The notes below the pieces were generated by a model that saw only the letters and a list, made by a program, of their open reading frames with translations, was not told the DNA's origin and made no database searches. DNA of 64,000 bases from Amblyornis subalaris. Its lineage: Eukaryota; Chordata; Aves; Passeriformes; Ptilonorhynchidae. The position numbers and the translations under genes were made by a program. This document shows positions 13,572 through 25,800 of this stretch, one piece after another; the first letter of the stretch is position 1, and each line of letters starts with the position of its first letter. The DNA lies in contig JACAXG010000013.1 in NCBI GenBank assembly GCA_018881555.1, positions 9,276,191 to 9,340,190 on the forward strand. Direction: 5' to 3'.

Positions 13572-13900
13572 TCGGTCCCTGGAGCAGCCCGGCCGGCTCT
13601 GGACGTGCTCTCTGCAGGCTGGCGGCAGCTCAAGCACTGCTCACGCCACGGCCGAGCCAGCGCCCAGCAGCTCCGGGTGAGCCCCGGGCAGGCGGGCTCG
13701 TGGGAGAAGGACAATGATGGAAACGAAGGAAGATAATCTCAGTGCCGGAGCGTGGCCCGGCCGTACGAGCAGGGTGATGGGTTCACTCCGGCCCGGGCTC
13801 CGCCGAGGGCAGGAGCAGCCGGAGCCCCGCTGCATCTCCCGGGATCATTGCACAGCTTCGGGCGAGGACGGACCCGACACGAGGCACGGGCAGAGCTGAA

Positions 13901-14653
13901 ACAAAGAGAAAATCNTTCCACAGCTCACCAGAATATCTAATTTACCGTCTTGCCTCTCCACAAACCAATGTTCACACCAATTCACAGTGACCATCATCAT
14001 TGCCAATCATCCTAACAGTTAGCTCTGCCAAAAATAACATCTTTCCAATGTTAAATAGAACCAGAAACCGAATCAGGCAATGCAGGACACCAAGAACATG
14101 CTACCTCTTGCTTTCCAAATTCACTCCATCACAAGTCCATTCCCTAAACAGAGATCTAGTGAAATACAACCGAAAAAGCAAGGGTTTGGGAGATGATTCA
14201 CCGTGGCAGAACCCATAAGGANAGTGGAAAATAGGGAAATAAATATCTAATGTAAGGGTGCAATTTCACTGAAGGTTTTAGCAACTGCTAATATCATAAA
14301 CCACAATAAAGGGGTCCAGCTGTCCTGTCAGCAGAACATCCTAGCACAGCTTCATATGTTGCACGTACATACACTTTGTACATTAACATTTATTTGGGTG
14401 AACTTAGAAAAGATTGCGTCATTNTCAATGAGAGAAGCAAGCTGTGGGTTTGTGATGGCATTAAAGATATTAGTACATTTTAGAGACTGTAAAAACACCA
14501 TTAGTCTTCAGAGCCAATGACATGATTCAGAGCCAGATTCCTTACTCAGTTCTGAGGCTTCTTTTTAAACCTATTTTTATTACAGACTTTTTGCTCTTAC
14601 ATTATGGAGAAATAGATTTTTTCCTCTCTTCTAGTGGAAAGGACTAAAAATGT
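13901..14653. other. Intergenic, no feature recognised
   Basis: AT-rich sequence following the CpG island. Only short chance ORFs are present; I recognise no repeat, RNA gene or exon. Confidence 0.6.
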
Positions 14654-14912
14654 GTTTGTAGAGGTGTGTTAGGTTTGTGTGGCAANGTTTGGTAGTGGGG
14701 GGCTACAGATGTGGCACCTGTAAGAAGCTGCTGGAAGCTTCTCCCGTGCCTGATGGAGCCAATGCCAGTGGCTCCAAGAGGGACCTGCTGCTGGACAATG
14801 CTGAGCCCATTGACAACAGTGGCAGAGTTAATGTATTTAAGAACGGAAAAAAAACCCTGCAGAACTGCAGCCAGAGAGAGGAGTGAGAATATGTGAGACA
14901 AACAACTCAACC
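14654..14912 (+). mobile_element. LTR-retrotransposon-like repeat fragment
   Basis: This block resembles a common avian interspersed repeat of endogenous-retrovirus LTR type. It opens with a GGTTTGTGTGGCAANGTTT-like segment followed by a G-run. It then has GCTGCTGGAAGCTTC, a TATTTAAGAACGGAAAAAAA stretch (possible TATA-like box) and GAGAGAGGAGTGAGAATATG. Family and subfamily cannot be assigned by eye. The similarity stops abruptly near 14912, so it is a truncated copy without internal retroviral genes. Its 69-codon ORF is incidental. The identification rests on remembered family resemblance and should be checked by repeat masking. Confidence 0.5.
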
Positions 14913-17900
14913 TGGAGAGCTATGACATGTAAAACCAGAGAGATCAAGCATCCTGTGGGTGTTTGAAGCCCTTATGTTCCTTAAAAGTGGAGTAAAACTC
15001 CCTTGGCAGAGAGCTTGGCTGCCAAAAGCACAAGTATTTTTGGATGCCCTCTTGTCTCTCACATTACAAGNGTTTGTTCAAGACCTCGGCAGAGGAAATA
15101 TTAAAACTATCTAAAGAGTACTTACGTCGTGCCGTATAGGATTTCCCATAAAACAGTGCAGTGAGTCAGAACGGAGGAGGCAGGAGTATGTCTGGATAAC
15201 AACTCTTTCTGACCTCAGCATAGCTCAGGTTTCTCCCTGAAACTGTAGCTAAAAATTACGTGTGTAAAAAGGCCTTGTACATGAACAAATTCTAAAATTA
15301 GCTGTGTGTCTGTTGCTCTTCCTTTGTTTTTCATGAATGAAAAAATAATCACAACAGATCCTAGAAGAGCAACGATGGAAGCCAAGAGCCAAGGCGTGCC
15401 AGCATCCAATCTCCGCTGTTCAAAGATCCAGGCCAAAAGTCTGAGCAGTGTCTTTACACCAGCCATAGATAAAGGTTGTGCCATGCTGTGGAGGTGCTGT
15501 CTGCTGAAGTGTCATCTAATTATTAATCTTCCTTTAGCACAGATAGATCTCACAAGCTTCGGTGTACTAAAGGAAATACAAACTGTGTTGTTAGTGATGG
15601 GCAGAAGCAGGGGGGCTTCTGAGGTGAGGGAAGGGGGTATGAACTGGGATAAGCCTCCTGTGGCAGCTGCACCTGTGGGCTTGGCACCGTGTGGTACCCG
15701 GCTGACAGTGAAATCACAGAGCATTTCCTGACAGCAAAATTCCTNAGCATTTGTCAGGAAGTCATTCTGAATCAAACCCTCTTAATATTAAAGAAACATC
15801 TCTNTCACAGGGAGAAGGTGGGACTAAGGTGCAAACACAGGAGAANGGCAACGTGGCCAGATACACACACCTCACCACAAACTGACCCGGATACAATTTC
15901 CTCTTGGAATAACACACCGTGCACAGCAGCAACAAAAAGCTACACCAGGTTACTGCACATCCCCAGCCCACACAGCCCACTGCTCCACATGCTCCCACTG
16001 CTTCCCTCTCAGCATCTGCTCTCTGGGTTGCAGATAAATTTTTCCAGCAGCCAGCTCAGGCCAGATCAGGTGTCTCTGCACGGGGCTGACCCGCACAGGC
16101 TAAACAAACCCAGTGTGTGAAACACTCAGGTATCAACTATACCACACTTTGTCCTCTAACAAAACTCAGAGACCTTGGCTGCAAACAAACTCCTGCTCTG
16201 GAGGTTTCCTAAGCAGTCTGACCCATGCCAGGATTCCCCTGGAATGGGCAAAAGGCCTTATGCTGATACACTGGTTTGGGAACTCAGTCCTGTGAGGCCC
16301 TGAGCCACCCTGGCGCTGGTGCAGCCGAGCCGAGCAGACTGGGAGGCTGCAGGCAGTCATGAATAACTCAGTGTTATTCAAGGCTGCACCCCTTGAGGAC
16401 ACCAAAGTGCAACAGAGAGAAGTGAAAGGATGGGACTTATGCCTTACATTCTGCTGCAGATAATCTAGACGAGACTTAACATAAGATAAACACACAGCGT
16501 TGAGATGGAAAAGCTCTGGCACACAGAGCAGTACCTCCAGCTGTCTCTGTGCCAGGTTTGGAAGACTAAAGCTGGATTCACCAGGAGCGTCCCNGGGAGG
16601 AATCTGACGGCTCGTGTTCCTATTCAGCATAATTATGGTTCGGTGGAGGCTGGTCTGGCAGCGCTCTGAGCCGTGCCCAGCTGCACGTTCACAAGGCCAT
16701 TTAAACTTCTGCAAACACAGAAATAACTGGTAATTGCCTGGCTGGCTTATTTCAAACCGTACAAGTGCACCCATATGGAATTAGAGGGGTCTGAGTGCAG
16801 GGAGGGAAAAAGACACATGTTCTCCCCTTCTTATTTAAAATTACATTGCTCATGTTTTAATTAGATCTTCCAAATTATCCAGGGATCACCAAAAGAACCA
16901 GGGGATGTAGTGATGCAGACTGCAGCCCTTGCTAAGCACCCAAGGGGCAGCTTTTATATATGACGTTGTGATATTCTTCTTTGAAATCTGTCCGTGGGCA
17001 CTTAGGGTGGACAGCTCTGAGGGAATGTGACCCCCATCATTTGTATGCAAAGGAGGCACTGTCCAGACTAAAACATTTTTTAACCATATCCACATTTTAT
17101 GTTTTTTAATCAAAACTTGGCCCCCGCCTCAGCAAATGAATAAACTCTTTTGTAAACTTGGCTAGCAGGAATGATGAATCACCCNGTGTTCCCTGTTTGA
17201 ACTAAGAAGGAAATACTGTAAGCGGTCAGAGCCTGAGGAAGATGCTGATTTCTGCAGAAAGACNCATTCCCATCTCCCTGTGTCACCGCAGCTGGGGTGT
17301 AAGTGAAGTGGAATGTACCTGGGTGCCTGGCAAGCAGACACCTCTGAGCACTGCCCACCCAACCTCTGTGTTCTCCACAGAGCAGTGATTTTTCACTGCT
17401 AGGTAAAGAAATTAGCACTTCGAAGTAACACAGCCAGATCACCCTGGCTGAAGCTCAGAAAGCAACCTGCAAGGGATTTAACCTTGCAACACCTTTAACA
17501 TAGGGGTTTGTGGAGGAGAAGCACATTTTGATGCAGAATAGAGGGAATGTGCAAGAGGACTGAGTTGTCCCNTGCTGCACTGGGCAGATCTTGCTCTGCA
17601 TGCCCTGGATTTCAACACAGATTCTGTACAAGGCTGAGTGGCCAATGTAAAGGCTCTGTGAGTCATTCCTTCGCAGACTCCAGCATAAATCAAATCCAGA
17701 AATAGGAAAGGCCAGCTGGTCACATTATTCCTTTTAGGTTTAGAGAAAGATGTAGTTAAGAAATATGGGTAAAAGACATTACAAGCCCATGAAAAAAACC
17801 CACAAAAATCTCAACTTTAATTTTATTTAGGCTACTAATTAGTGGATGAAAAAAACAGACCTTAAGAAAACCCATGTTGAATCAGGCTGAAGTCAGATCA

Positions 17901-20272
17901 GGATGAAATATTTCTCTCTGGAGAGATCATAATTTGCAGTCACTGCACTTTAGGTGGCAATCATCTGCTGGGCATAGATCCTGCNATGTGTGTGGGTTTT
18001 CTGCATGGAACTGAGGCATATTTATCCAAAAGAGATTCCTCACATCAGAAAAGGGTCATCTGGGTTTTTTTGTACTAAAGAGAGCAGCCTGGGCAAGTGC
18101 TGCTCACAGGCTCTGTGGTTTCACCGCTGACTGGCTCCAGCACTCTCAGCTCCATGTCCTTACTCATTCAGCATCAGCCTGTGCTGGCTTGTCACATCCT
18201 GTCTCTGCACACAACATAATTTACGGACACCTTAGAAGGGAAACCCAACTGATGAAAAATGCTTGTGCAGAGGGCTCGTTAGCTCTGTGCTGAGATTCTG
18301 AAATCTCAGATCTCAGAATTAAGATCCTAGGGAGGATGACAGCATCCCTCCTAAATTTGATTGATCACAGGTGTAAGTTCCACTCTTACAGACTCATGAC
18401 CCCCAGGCCTGCCAGCAGCCAGCAAGCAAAGGGAACATATCTTTCCTCCAACTGCAGAGCACTTAGTCCTTTAGCTTCTCATCATTCTCACACNACGTCC
18501 CTTCATTTGTGTCTTGTATCCTTCATGGTTCATGCACAGCCACCCAGGCCAGAAGGGGACAGGGTCAGTCTTCTCCCTAAGGGTCCCTCCTGTCCTGATC
18601 TGGAGCTGGTCCTGCAAAGGATCGTTCTGACTTCCCATTTCAGTGCTGAAGCAGGGCAAGCCTGGCAGTGTGAGTCCTGATCCTTCCTCTGAGCAGCAAC
18701 ATCTGCACAGCAAAGCGCGGTGGTGGAATTGTTAACTTCTGGAGTTGTTAACTTCCTGAAATCCTTTCTGGCACATCACTCGATTTTAAAAATATTTGTC
18801 TGACTTGAACAGTAGATCTTTATTCCTTCCCAGGCAGAAGAAGAGGTACAGTGTGTGCACTGTATACTCNGCATAAGTAAACAGTGAATGCCTGAGCATG
18901 GACGTTCATGTAGAGGTTTTAAATAAGGCAGTGAACTCCTTTCACTGCAGCTGCTGGAAGAGGAAAATACATCTTCTACATATGCCCACGCTCCAGCTCC
19001 ATAGGTAAAGTCACACCATTCACTTGCTGGCATTATTCCAGAGCAAACACTTTTTCTTGCTCTGCCTGTGATAAGATACACAAGGCAGTTCATTTCTGGC
19101 ATGATCCAGGGAAGTGCAGAGGGCAGAGATTTCTCCCACAATGACTGGTTCTAATGTAAATAGTGTGTGTGGAAGCACCATTCAGCTCCATGTTTTCTAA
19201 GCACATTTGAATAAACCAAAGAGCTTAAATTAGGATGGGCTGTGCTCCTCACATTAGAAAATCATCAAAAAGGAGAGAAAAAAAAAGAAGTAGACAGGCA
19301 ATGGATTTAAACTGTGACTGCAAGAAATGAAATTGCGTATCTGTAAAGAGTGTATACATTTAACAATTCCTGACATTTGAACAGATTCCAGTGTTCTTTA
19401 TAGGCATTTTCATAACTCCTGATATAATTGCAATGCTCTAACCGAGTGGTTTTTGTGTTCTAGTCTGCTCTTTGTTATATATGTCTTCACTTCAGCTCTA
19501 TTTAGCAATTACTGAACTGAATTATTCTGGTTAACAAAGATNTAGAGGTCCATAGTTAATACAGAAAAATAATATGTTTGGAAAATGTGTATTAATACAA
19601 CCAAGAGACTAATAGCAATACTTGCTTTAACATGAAAATGTCCCTTGGCTTTTTTACTTGCTCTACTGCTGGATGGAAATTCAGAAGAAAATTAAATTGT
19701 ATTTTCTCATTTGCAATTCAAGAAACACATTAAAAGACCATAAAATAAATCTTCATTTCCAGTCTGCTCAGTCTGGCTTATATTGCATGTATGGGTGTGA
19801 CAGAGGAAACTTATCACAAGGTAAATAATTTTGGCCCTACAGACAAATTTTCAGCTCATACAAATTATAAACCCCTAATAATTTCAGGAGAAAGACTCTA
19901 ATTAGTGGAGTTTCAGGTCACAAGAGATGAAGCTATTTTTAATTAGCTGTGGATCCAACCCTGGTATTGTGGCCTAACATGCTGTCCCTGTAATGATTTT
20001 GGGAAGTCAAAAATGAGGTGACTCACCNTGGGCAGAGCTGGTGTTTGCGTTCGGTTTCCTTGGAGGGTGCAGCCTGTGGCACAGCCCTGCTGCTGTGGTT
20101 TCACAGCCCGGTGCCCATGGGCAGCCAAGGGCAGCCCGGGAACGTGGCCACGGCTGCCCAGCTCCCGACGGGGCCTCACATGCCTGGAGCTGCCCTTTCC
20201 ACATCACTTTCAGGGATCATTTTGCAGCAAGAAATTAAAGGACACTCTCGGCCTTGTTGGAAAGTTCCCTTG
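14913..20272. other. Intergenic, P4HA2-PDLIM4 spacer (proximal part)
   Basis: No gene or known repeat is recognised. It contains AP-1-type heptamers at 15162-15168, 17659-17665 and 20019-20025. A 202-codon minus ORF at 16166-16774 is reported in the findings. The part from about 17.7 to 19.95 kb is strongly AT-rich. Confidence 0.6.
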
Positions 20273-20399
20273 GAATCATAGAATACCCTGACCTGGAAGG
20301 GACCCACAAGGATGAGTCCAGCTCCTGACCCTCCACAGGACAATCCCAAGAATCCCACCGAGTATCTGAGAGTGTTATTCCATCACTTGTTGAACTCAG
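20273..20399 (-). mobile_element. CR1 LINE 3' fragment
   Basis: Reverse-orientation CR1 tail, beginning GAATCATAGAATACCCTGAC and followed by CTGGAAGGGACCCACAAGGAT, GAGTCCAGCTCCTG and an end near TTGTTGAACTC. The wording differs from the other CR1 copies in the window, suggesting another CR1 subfamily. Confidence 0.85.
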
Positions 20400-20499
20400 A
20401 GCCATTTGGTTGTGCAAAGTGACTTTTCACGCCTCACTGTGGCAGGATTACCTGTTTATTTCACGGGAGCGGTGTCAAGGCAGCCATGTGGTTTCTAAT

Positions 20500-21040
20500 G
20501 TAAGACTGGTGCAGCGTTGGCCCCGCGCTGCCGCCCAGCTCCCCCGGCATCCTTGGGAATCGTCCCCACGCCGCGCTGCCGCCCAGCTCCCCCGGCACCC
20601 CTGGGAATCGTCCTCACCAAGGGCTCCAGCTGCGTTCCCTTCCCTGAAGGAAGGTTGGAGCTGTTCCCCCGCAGGCCCTGGCTGCTGGGCAGGCAGCCCA
20701 CGCACCCTCTCCCGCGGGCAGACACCGCTTTGTGCTTCGTGCCGCCTCTGTGCAGCCTCGCTGGTCGTGCCTCGCCGTCTCCCCAGCGCAGGCGGGCGCT
20801 GCATCCCGCGGGACGCGCCGGCTCTCCCGCGGCCAGACCGACAGCCAGACCCGTGTGCTCGGTCCCGGACACCGGCGCTGCCCCGGCTCGGCCCCGCCAC
20901 GGGCCCTGGCCCGGCCCGGGCTGCCATTCCCGGAGCGGCCGGGAGAGAGCACGCCGAGCCCGGATCCAGGATCAGCCAGGTCCNCGATCAGCCGGATGAG
21001 TCACCCTGTGGAGCAGGGTGAAGGGCTGGATGCCTTCTCT
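20500..21040. promoter_or_regulatory. Orphan GC/CpG-rich island
   Basis: This roughly 500-bp block is rich in CG dinucleotides, isolated in AT-rich intergenic DNA about 6.6 kb beyond the P4HA2 island and 21 kb before PDLIM4. It includes a 48-bp tandem duplication and an AP-1 heptamer at its right edge (20997-21003). Open frames of 110-203 codons exist on both strands but show no family resemblance and follow from GC content. It could be an alternative or lncRNA promoter, an enhancer, or a fragment of a GC-rich exon. No TATA box or clear splice donor was found. Confidence 0.5.
20523..20618. repeat. 48-bp tandem duplication in the CpG block
   Basis: Two 48-bp units share CGCGCTGCCGCCCAGCTCCC and a GGGAATCGTCC end, with a few substitutions between copies (CATCCTT versus CACCCCT). 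It looks like a recent minisatellite-type duplication. Confidence 0.85.
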
Positions 21041-22265
21041 AGCCCCACATTCCCGTGCATCCATTTCCAGCCTAAAAACCTCGGCAGCTGAAACTGTAAA
21101 TTGAAATAATGAACACTTGCTGTAGGTGCTCAAAATAAATCCATCCTCCCCACCACGGTAGCTGTGCTGGCTTCACACGGCTGTGATAAAATGGTTATTA
21201 CCTTCGAAAGGAAGAGTCTTGGCTAGCCAAGGAAGCAGCATTGGATACTACTCAAGTNCTTGTTACCTCACTTCAAACTGAAGTAAAAATTCACGTCGTG
21301 CCAGCGTGTTGTGGCTACACATGTAAGCAATATATTCCACTATGTTACACGAATTATTTTTAACACAATACCAGCATCTGCCACACATAGTTGGGTAGTA
21401 ACAAAATAACTAGCACAAAATTCAGAAATTAGATTTAACAGNTCCAACAGTTCTGTTATAACCCAACTGGAAAACAATGGGTATTTCTGTATTTAGGATG
21501 AGTACCATACTTATTTTAAAGGAAAATAACAGAATTGTGTTTTGCAAAACCTGAGGATCTTGTTTTTATCCTTAAAAACAGTAAACATACCCAAATACCA
21601 GTGACTGACTCAGCAGCTTGACAGTGAAACACAGAATTAGTGGGAATAATAATAGGCTTTCAGACATCTGGATAGGTAATGTCATGGTTACTCTCCTGAT
21701 CTTGACAGAATCATTTTGGATTAATCTGATTCAGCTGAAAGAGAAATCTGCTGGCCATGAAGGGAGGGTGGTTTGTGACAGCCCCTGTGAATCACTGGGA
21801 CAAGCAGAACGAGGTCCGGATGGCATCAGCTGCTGCCACAGCTCCTGCTAAATGCAGCCTTTGTTCCCACTTTGACAGGGCAGCCGTGAAACAGTGAGTA
21901 GGAAAGAATGAGCTCCCCTTTGGAATTGCTCTCCANGGACCTACAGAAATTGTGTGGCCTGAAAGAACCTATTTCTAAATTAATTTACTTAAATTGGTAT
22001 GGTCACTTTCTGGGTGGGAATTCAGGTGAGCAGGAAGTCACTGTTAGCTGCTCTGTGTCTGACCTCGCACCAGCCAGCCAGGAGTTGCATCACAGACTCT
22101 GCTGGCTGAAAGGCCGATGGAGACACAGCAGGACTATTTATTTTCATAGTCTTGGAGACACTTTCTCAAGGAAGGCAAAGTGAATAGACACCAAAGTTCA
22201 TCCTNTTACTGCCTGGACATTCCTCTGCATCCCAATCCCTCTTTTGACTGTGAGCTGACCACCAG

Positions 22266-22301
22266 CTCCTCTCCCTCCTCCTCCTCCTTCTCCTCCTCCT
22301 G
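22266..22301 (+). repeat. CTC/CCT trinucleotide microsatellite
   Basis: An imperfect run of CTC/CCT units. The reverse frame gives Gly/Glu-rich nonsense ORFs. Confidence 0.9.
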
Positions 22302-22886
22302 GCCTTGGTTTTGGGTTGGCTGTGGGAGGAAGGTGCGAAGGTGGCAGAGAGGAATGCGGCAGAGGGAGAAGGAATGAGACCCCTGCAAATCCTGTGTGTG
22401 CATCCTGCAGCGTGGCTGAGCTGGGAGGTCCCACTGCCCCCTGCTCTGGGTCACACCTTCCCTCCCTTCCCAGAGCGTGGCCACCATTGGCCACTTGCTC
22501 AACACAAGCAGAGCCCAAAACGCACTCTCTGCATGTAACCCCCATTCCCTGGGAGAGAGCAGAGCATCCAGGGCCGAAACCCTTCTTGAGAGACAAAGTA
22601 AGAAAGAAATTTAACACAGCTCCTGAAAGCTGACACAGGCACACAGTGCAACAGGCAATGAACAGGTTAAAAATACAGCAGGAATGTAGCCGGTCCCGAG
22701 CAGACACTCCTGTCAGCTGGGCAGTGTGTTTAATACAACCTCCCCNCACAATTTTTTAAAAGCATTCTCAGAACTCCTGTGGAAAGTGGCCAGCAGCTGT
22801 GACGCTACCTAATGCTGGCAGGCCCTGCAGGGAGGCCCCGACAGCCCATCCATAACCTGCTCCCTCCGGCACGGCTCGGCCGATCA

Positions 22887-22899
22887 GGCTGACTCAGTC
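22887..22899. promoter_or_regulatory. MARE/AP-1-like motif
   Basis: GGCTGACTCAGTC contains the AP-1 heptamer TGACTCA (22890-22896) with GC on one side, approaching a Maf recognition element. It lies in a short CpG-rich patch (22.86-22.95 kb). Function is not shown. Confidence 0.35.
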
Positions 22900-25800
22900 G
22901 GCCGAGCTCTTGCTCAGCGCCGCTGTCACNGGCCTCCGGCTCAAACCTGAGGGAGTCGTGCTGTGATCACCCCACCCTGCCTTGGAAAACCTCTTCTCCC
23001 TGCTAGCTCAAGCTCTGTGTTCCTCCTCCTCTAGTGATACGGCATTTGGCTGTGTGTTTTGGTGATGCATCACAGAAGCACAGATGTTGTAAGCCTGCAG
23101 AAGACCAAATTCCCACCAGCTTTGAAGAAAGTAATTTTGAGTGTTCACCATGGGCTTTGTTGGGAGCCCACTTCTTGTCTGGTGTCTTCTGTGCCTCGAT
23201 ACAGTGGGGATGGCACCTGAACTGGAGCATCAAGCCCTTGCACTGACCTGCCTCTCATTTGTGCAAGTGGAAATGCCCCAACGAAGAAATTGTGGGAACA
23301 GGCTCCTTGCCATGGCCTCACTGCAAAGTTGCAGAACTCCATAGTTTGTTCTAAACACGTCAGACCAGCTATACATTAACAGAGGGTGGTTCCCAGTGCC
23401 GGAAAAGGACTTTGGGGGCAGAGAACATTGGGTCTGGAGCTGGGTATGACACTGAACTCCATTCTGCCAGCATCGATGGGAATCAGCCCTGGCTATTTGA
23501 AGTACCTCCACCAGCACTGGGGAGCTCAGCAGAGTCCTGCTGTCTGCAGGACATGTGTGGGGCAGTTTGACCTTCCTACTCCTTCGTAGCCTGGCATTTT
23601 TATAGCTCCAGATGTGCTCATTAACCGCAGAATTATTCAGCTCCTCTTTGAATCCTACTCATTCCTAAATAAAAGCAACCCAGTTATCAGACTGAAAGAT
23701 GAAAAGCCATCACGGCTGACATCTGGGTGCAGACTGCAGACGCTCTTCCTTTAGTATGTTAACACAAGATATTTATGTGGGCTGAAGGCAAATAGTATCT
23801 TTCATCTCTCGATGAAGTATTTTACTCACAGAAATTCACACAGAGAGAAAGAGGGGAATACATCATCCCATTTATTAATGCAAGTGCATGAAAAATCCCT
23901 TACAATATAAGATTATATTATGGGANAGTCATAAGAGGGACAATTTATAGCTAAAGGTCAAAAGAAACAGAAAGCTAACCCACAGAGCAGTTCTTGGCCT
24001 TCTGTGTCCCATTCTTTTTCCATGTCATTGTTTAAAGACAGAATTCTGGGCATCCTTCACAATGGGCAGCCTTCCATCCTCTGAAGTGCTGTATTTCTGG
24101 TTCAAGCTCCCATTCCCATGGCAACAAAACTCAACAACATTATTGGTATTTTCCATATGATCATGCAGTTTCCCCTCTGCCCAGGACAGAGGGCTCTGTG
24201 ACTGGTGAGGGGATCCAAACATGTGGGCAGGCAAGAATACTGGAAGTGTTGGAGGAAACAGAGAAACAAATTGAAGGAATTGAAGGATCAGCTTTATAGA
24301 AATCCGGGATATGGTGATAACATCCCAACACCAAGCTGGGCAGACAGGCAGAGCCCATGTGGCTTCTCATGCTGATACCAAACCCCACAGTCATCCCAGG
24401 CTGCTCAGGCAACTGAGAACTACCTGACATCAGGAAAGAGCACTGAAATCAATGGATTAAAAGGTGTAAACTAGATGTAAGCAATGGTGGTCAGCTCTAC
24501 TGTTGCAGCTCTGTTTTCAGTCCATTCATTTACAGCACCANAAGCACCAAATACTTGCCTTGGGATAGTTCTGTAGTTCAAGCTTCTCCCTCCTCCACCA
24601 AGCTGAGGATGTGTTATTATGTGACACATTCCCAGCACAGGACGGGGACCCAGAGGATGAAGCTGTCCTCAGCGTGGTTACAGTAAAAGTGATACACACA
24701 GAGAGCTGTAAATGCCACTTTTGCATCCTAGAAATAAGGATAGATTTTGTTTAAAACCAAAAGCACAGAGGGGAAAATCCTGATTTCAAACACCAGTAGT
24801 AAACCACAGAAATAGAGAGATCATGCTCAGTGTGCCAAAAGGTGGAATTGTCAACGAAAGGCTGTCAAAAGCCCTTTACTTTGTGTCTCTGCCCTAAAAA
24901 GGACCAGTTTGCATAACTCACAACCTCATCAGCTGGGGTGTCTCCCTCAGCAGGCACAGCACAAGGGTTCCTTCAGTCCTTTCCCATCCAGCTCTGCTTC
25001 TGCTCCAGTGCTGTGCTGTGTGTCCCAGCAGGACTTGTGCAGTGGNATTGTTTTTCCCCCCACCTATTCTCAACAGAAGTGAGCACCTGTGCTCCTAAGG
25101 AGTTAGTCCGGGAAGCCCACCCCAAAGCGGCCATCACTGCACAGCACTAACCCATAAGTCAGTCCAGCGAGTGGCCAAAATTCAGCTGCTGGTCTAACAC
25201 CTCCCTCCGTCTGAAGGGATTTTTTTCCTGGGGATTTCATATTGGATGAGTCACTTTTCCTTTTAACCTCACAACTCCAAGTGCGTGGATGTACATCTGT
25301 CATCCCAGCCACAGCTGGGGTAATGCAGAGGTCAAAGCGGTAAACAGCAGAGAGGCTTTATGAACATTCTCCCGCACAAAAAAATACCCTCTGTAGTCAG
25401 GAAATAAAAATCACACAAAATCCATCCAATTGCTTGCTTGCATAATTAATACTATCAGGAAAAAATCATAAAAAATTTATAAAACATACCCTCTTTCTTT
25501 TCCTTTTTTTTCTACCTCCTTTCTAAAAGTTTGTGGAATAGGATTCCGTTTTCCATGTTCTCCTGACACAGTGCCAAACAGCAGAGAGCAGCTGAGGCCA
25601 TATTTTGTCAAATAACCCAAAAGCCAACATACTTGGCAATGAATATGCACAAGATGTTATGGTCATTCTGATACAATGAGTGGGTTTCATTCCAGACCAG
25701 CCTGTTTTCATTGCTCTTAGAGTTTTCATGGCAATGCTCTGGCAGGGTGATTATTTTTGTTCACAACCAAGTCAGCAATTTGGCTCTTGCTAACATCATT

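Larger units (their letters stand above)
12430..13900 (-). promoter_or_regulatory. P4HA2: CpG-island promoter of P4HA2
   Basis: This long GC-rich, CpG-dense block lies upstream of the minus-strand P4HA2 coding exons, in sharp contrast to the AT-rich flanks. It contains GC boxes (GCCCCGCCCC at 13321-13330) and a possible untranslated-exon donor (AGG|GTGAGC, exon end 13261). It also has a palindromic TTCTAGAA heat-shock-like element (13296-13303) and RCGTG motifs, for example ACGTG at 13603-13607. A 240-N gap (13332-13571) covers the probable core promoter, so the start site cannot be read. Long overlapping ORFs in all frames here come from the GC content and are not genes. The island may also start a divergent plus-strand transcript, which is not demonstrated. 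Confidence 0.75.

Noticed and set aside
12657..13714. Several overlapping ORFs of 120-268 codons on both strands
   Set aside because: They lie in the P4HA2 CpG island, overlap in nearly all frames, some are extended by the N gap, and they are Pro/Arg/Ala-rich without any domain. GC composition explains them.
20410..21021. 203-codon ORF across the orphan CpG block
   Set aside because: Competing frames on both strands are equally open and part of it is a tandem duplication. There is no recognisable protein family.
22198..22749. 183-codon minus ORF rich in Gly and Glu
   Set aside because: It is driven by the CTC/CCT microsatellite, and another frame is equally open.
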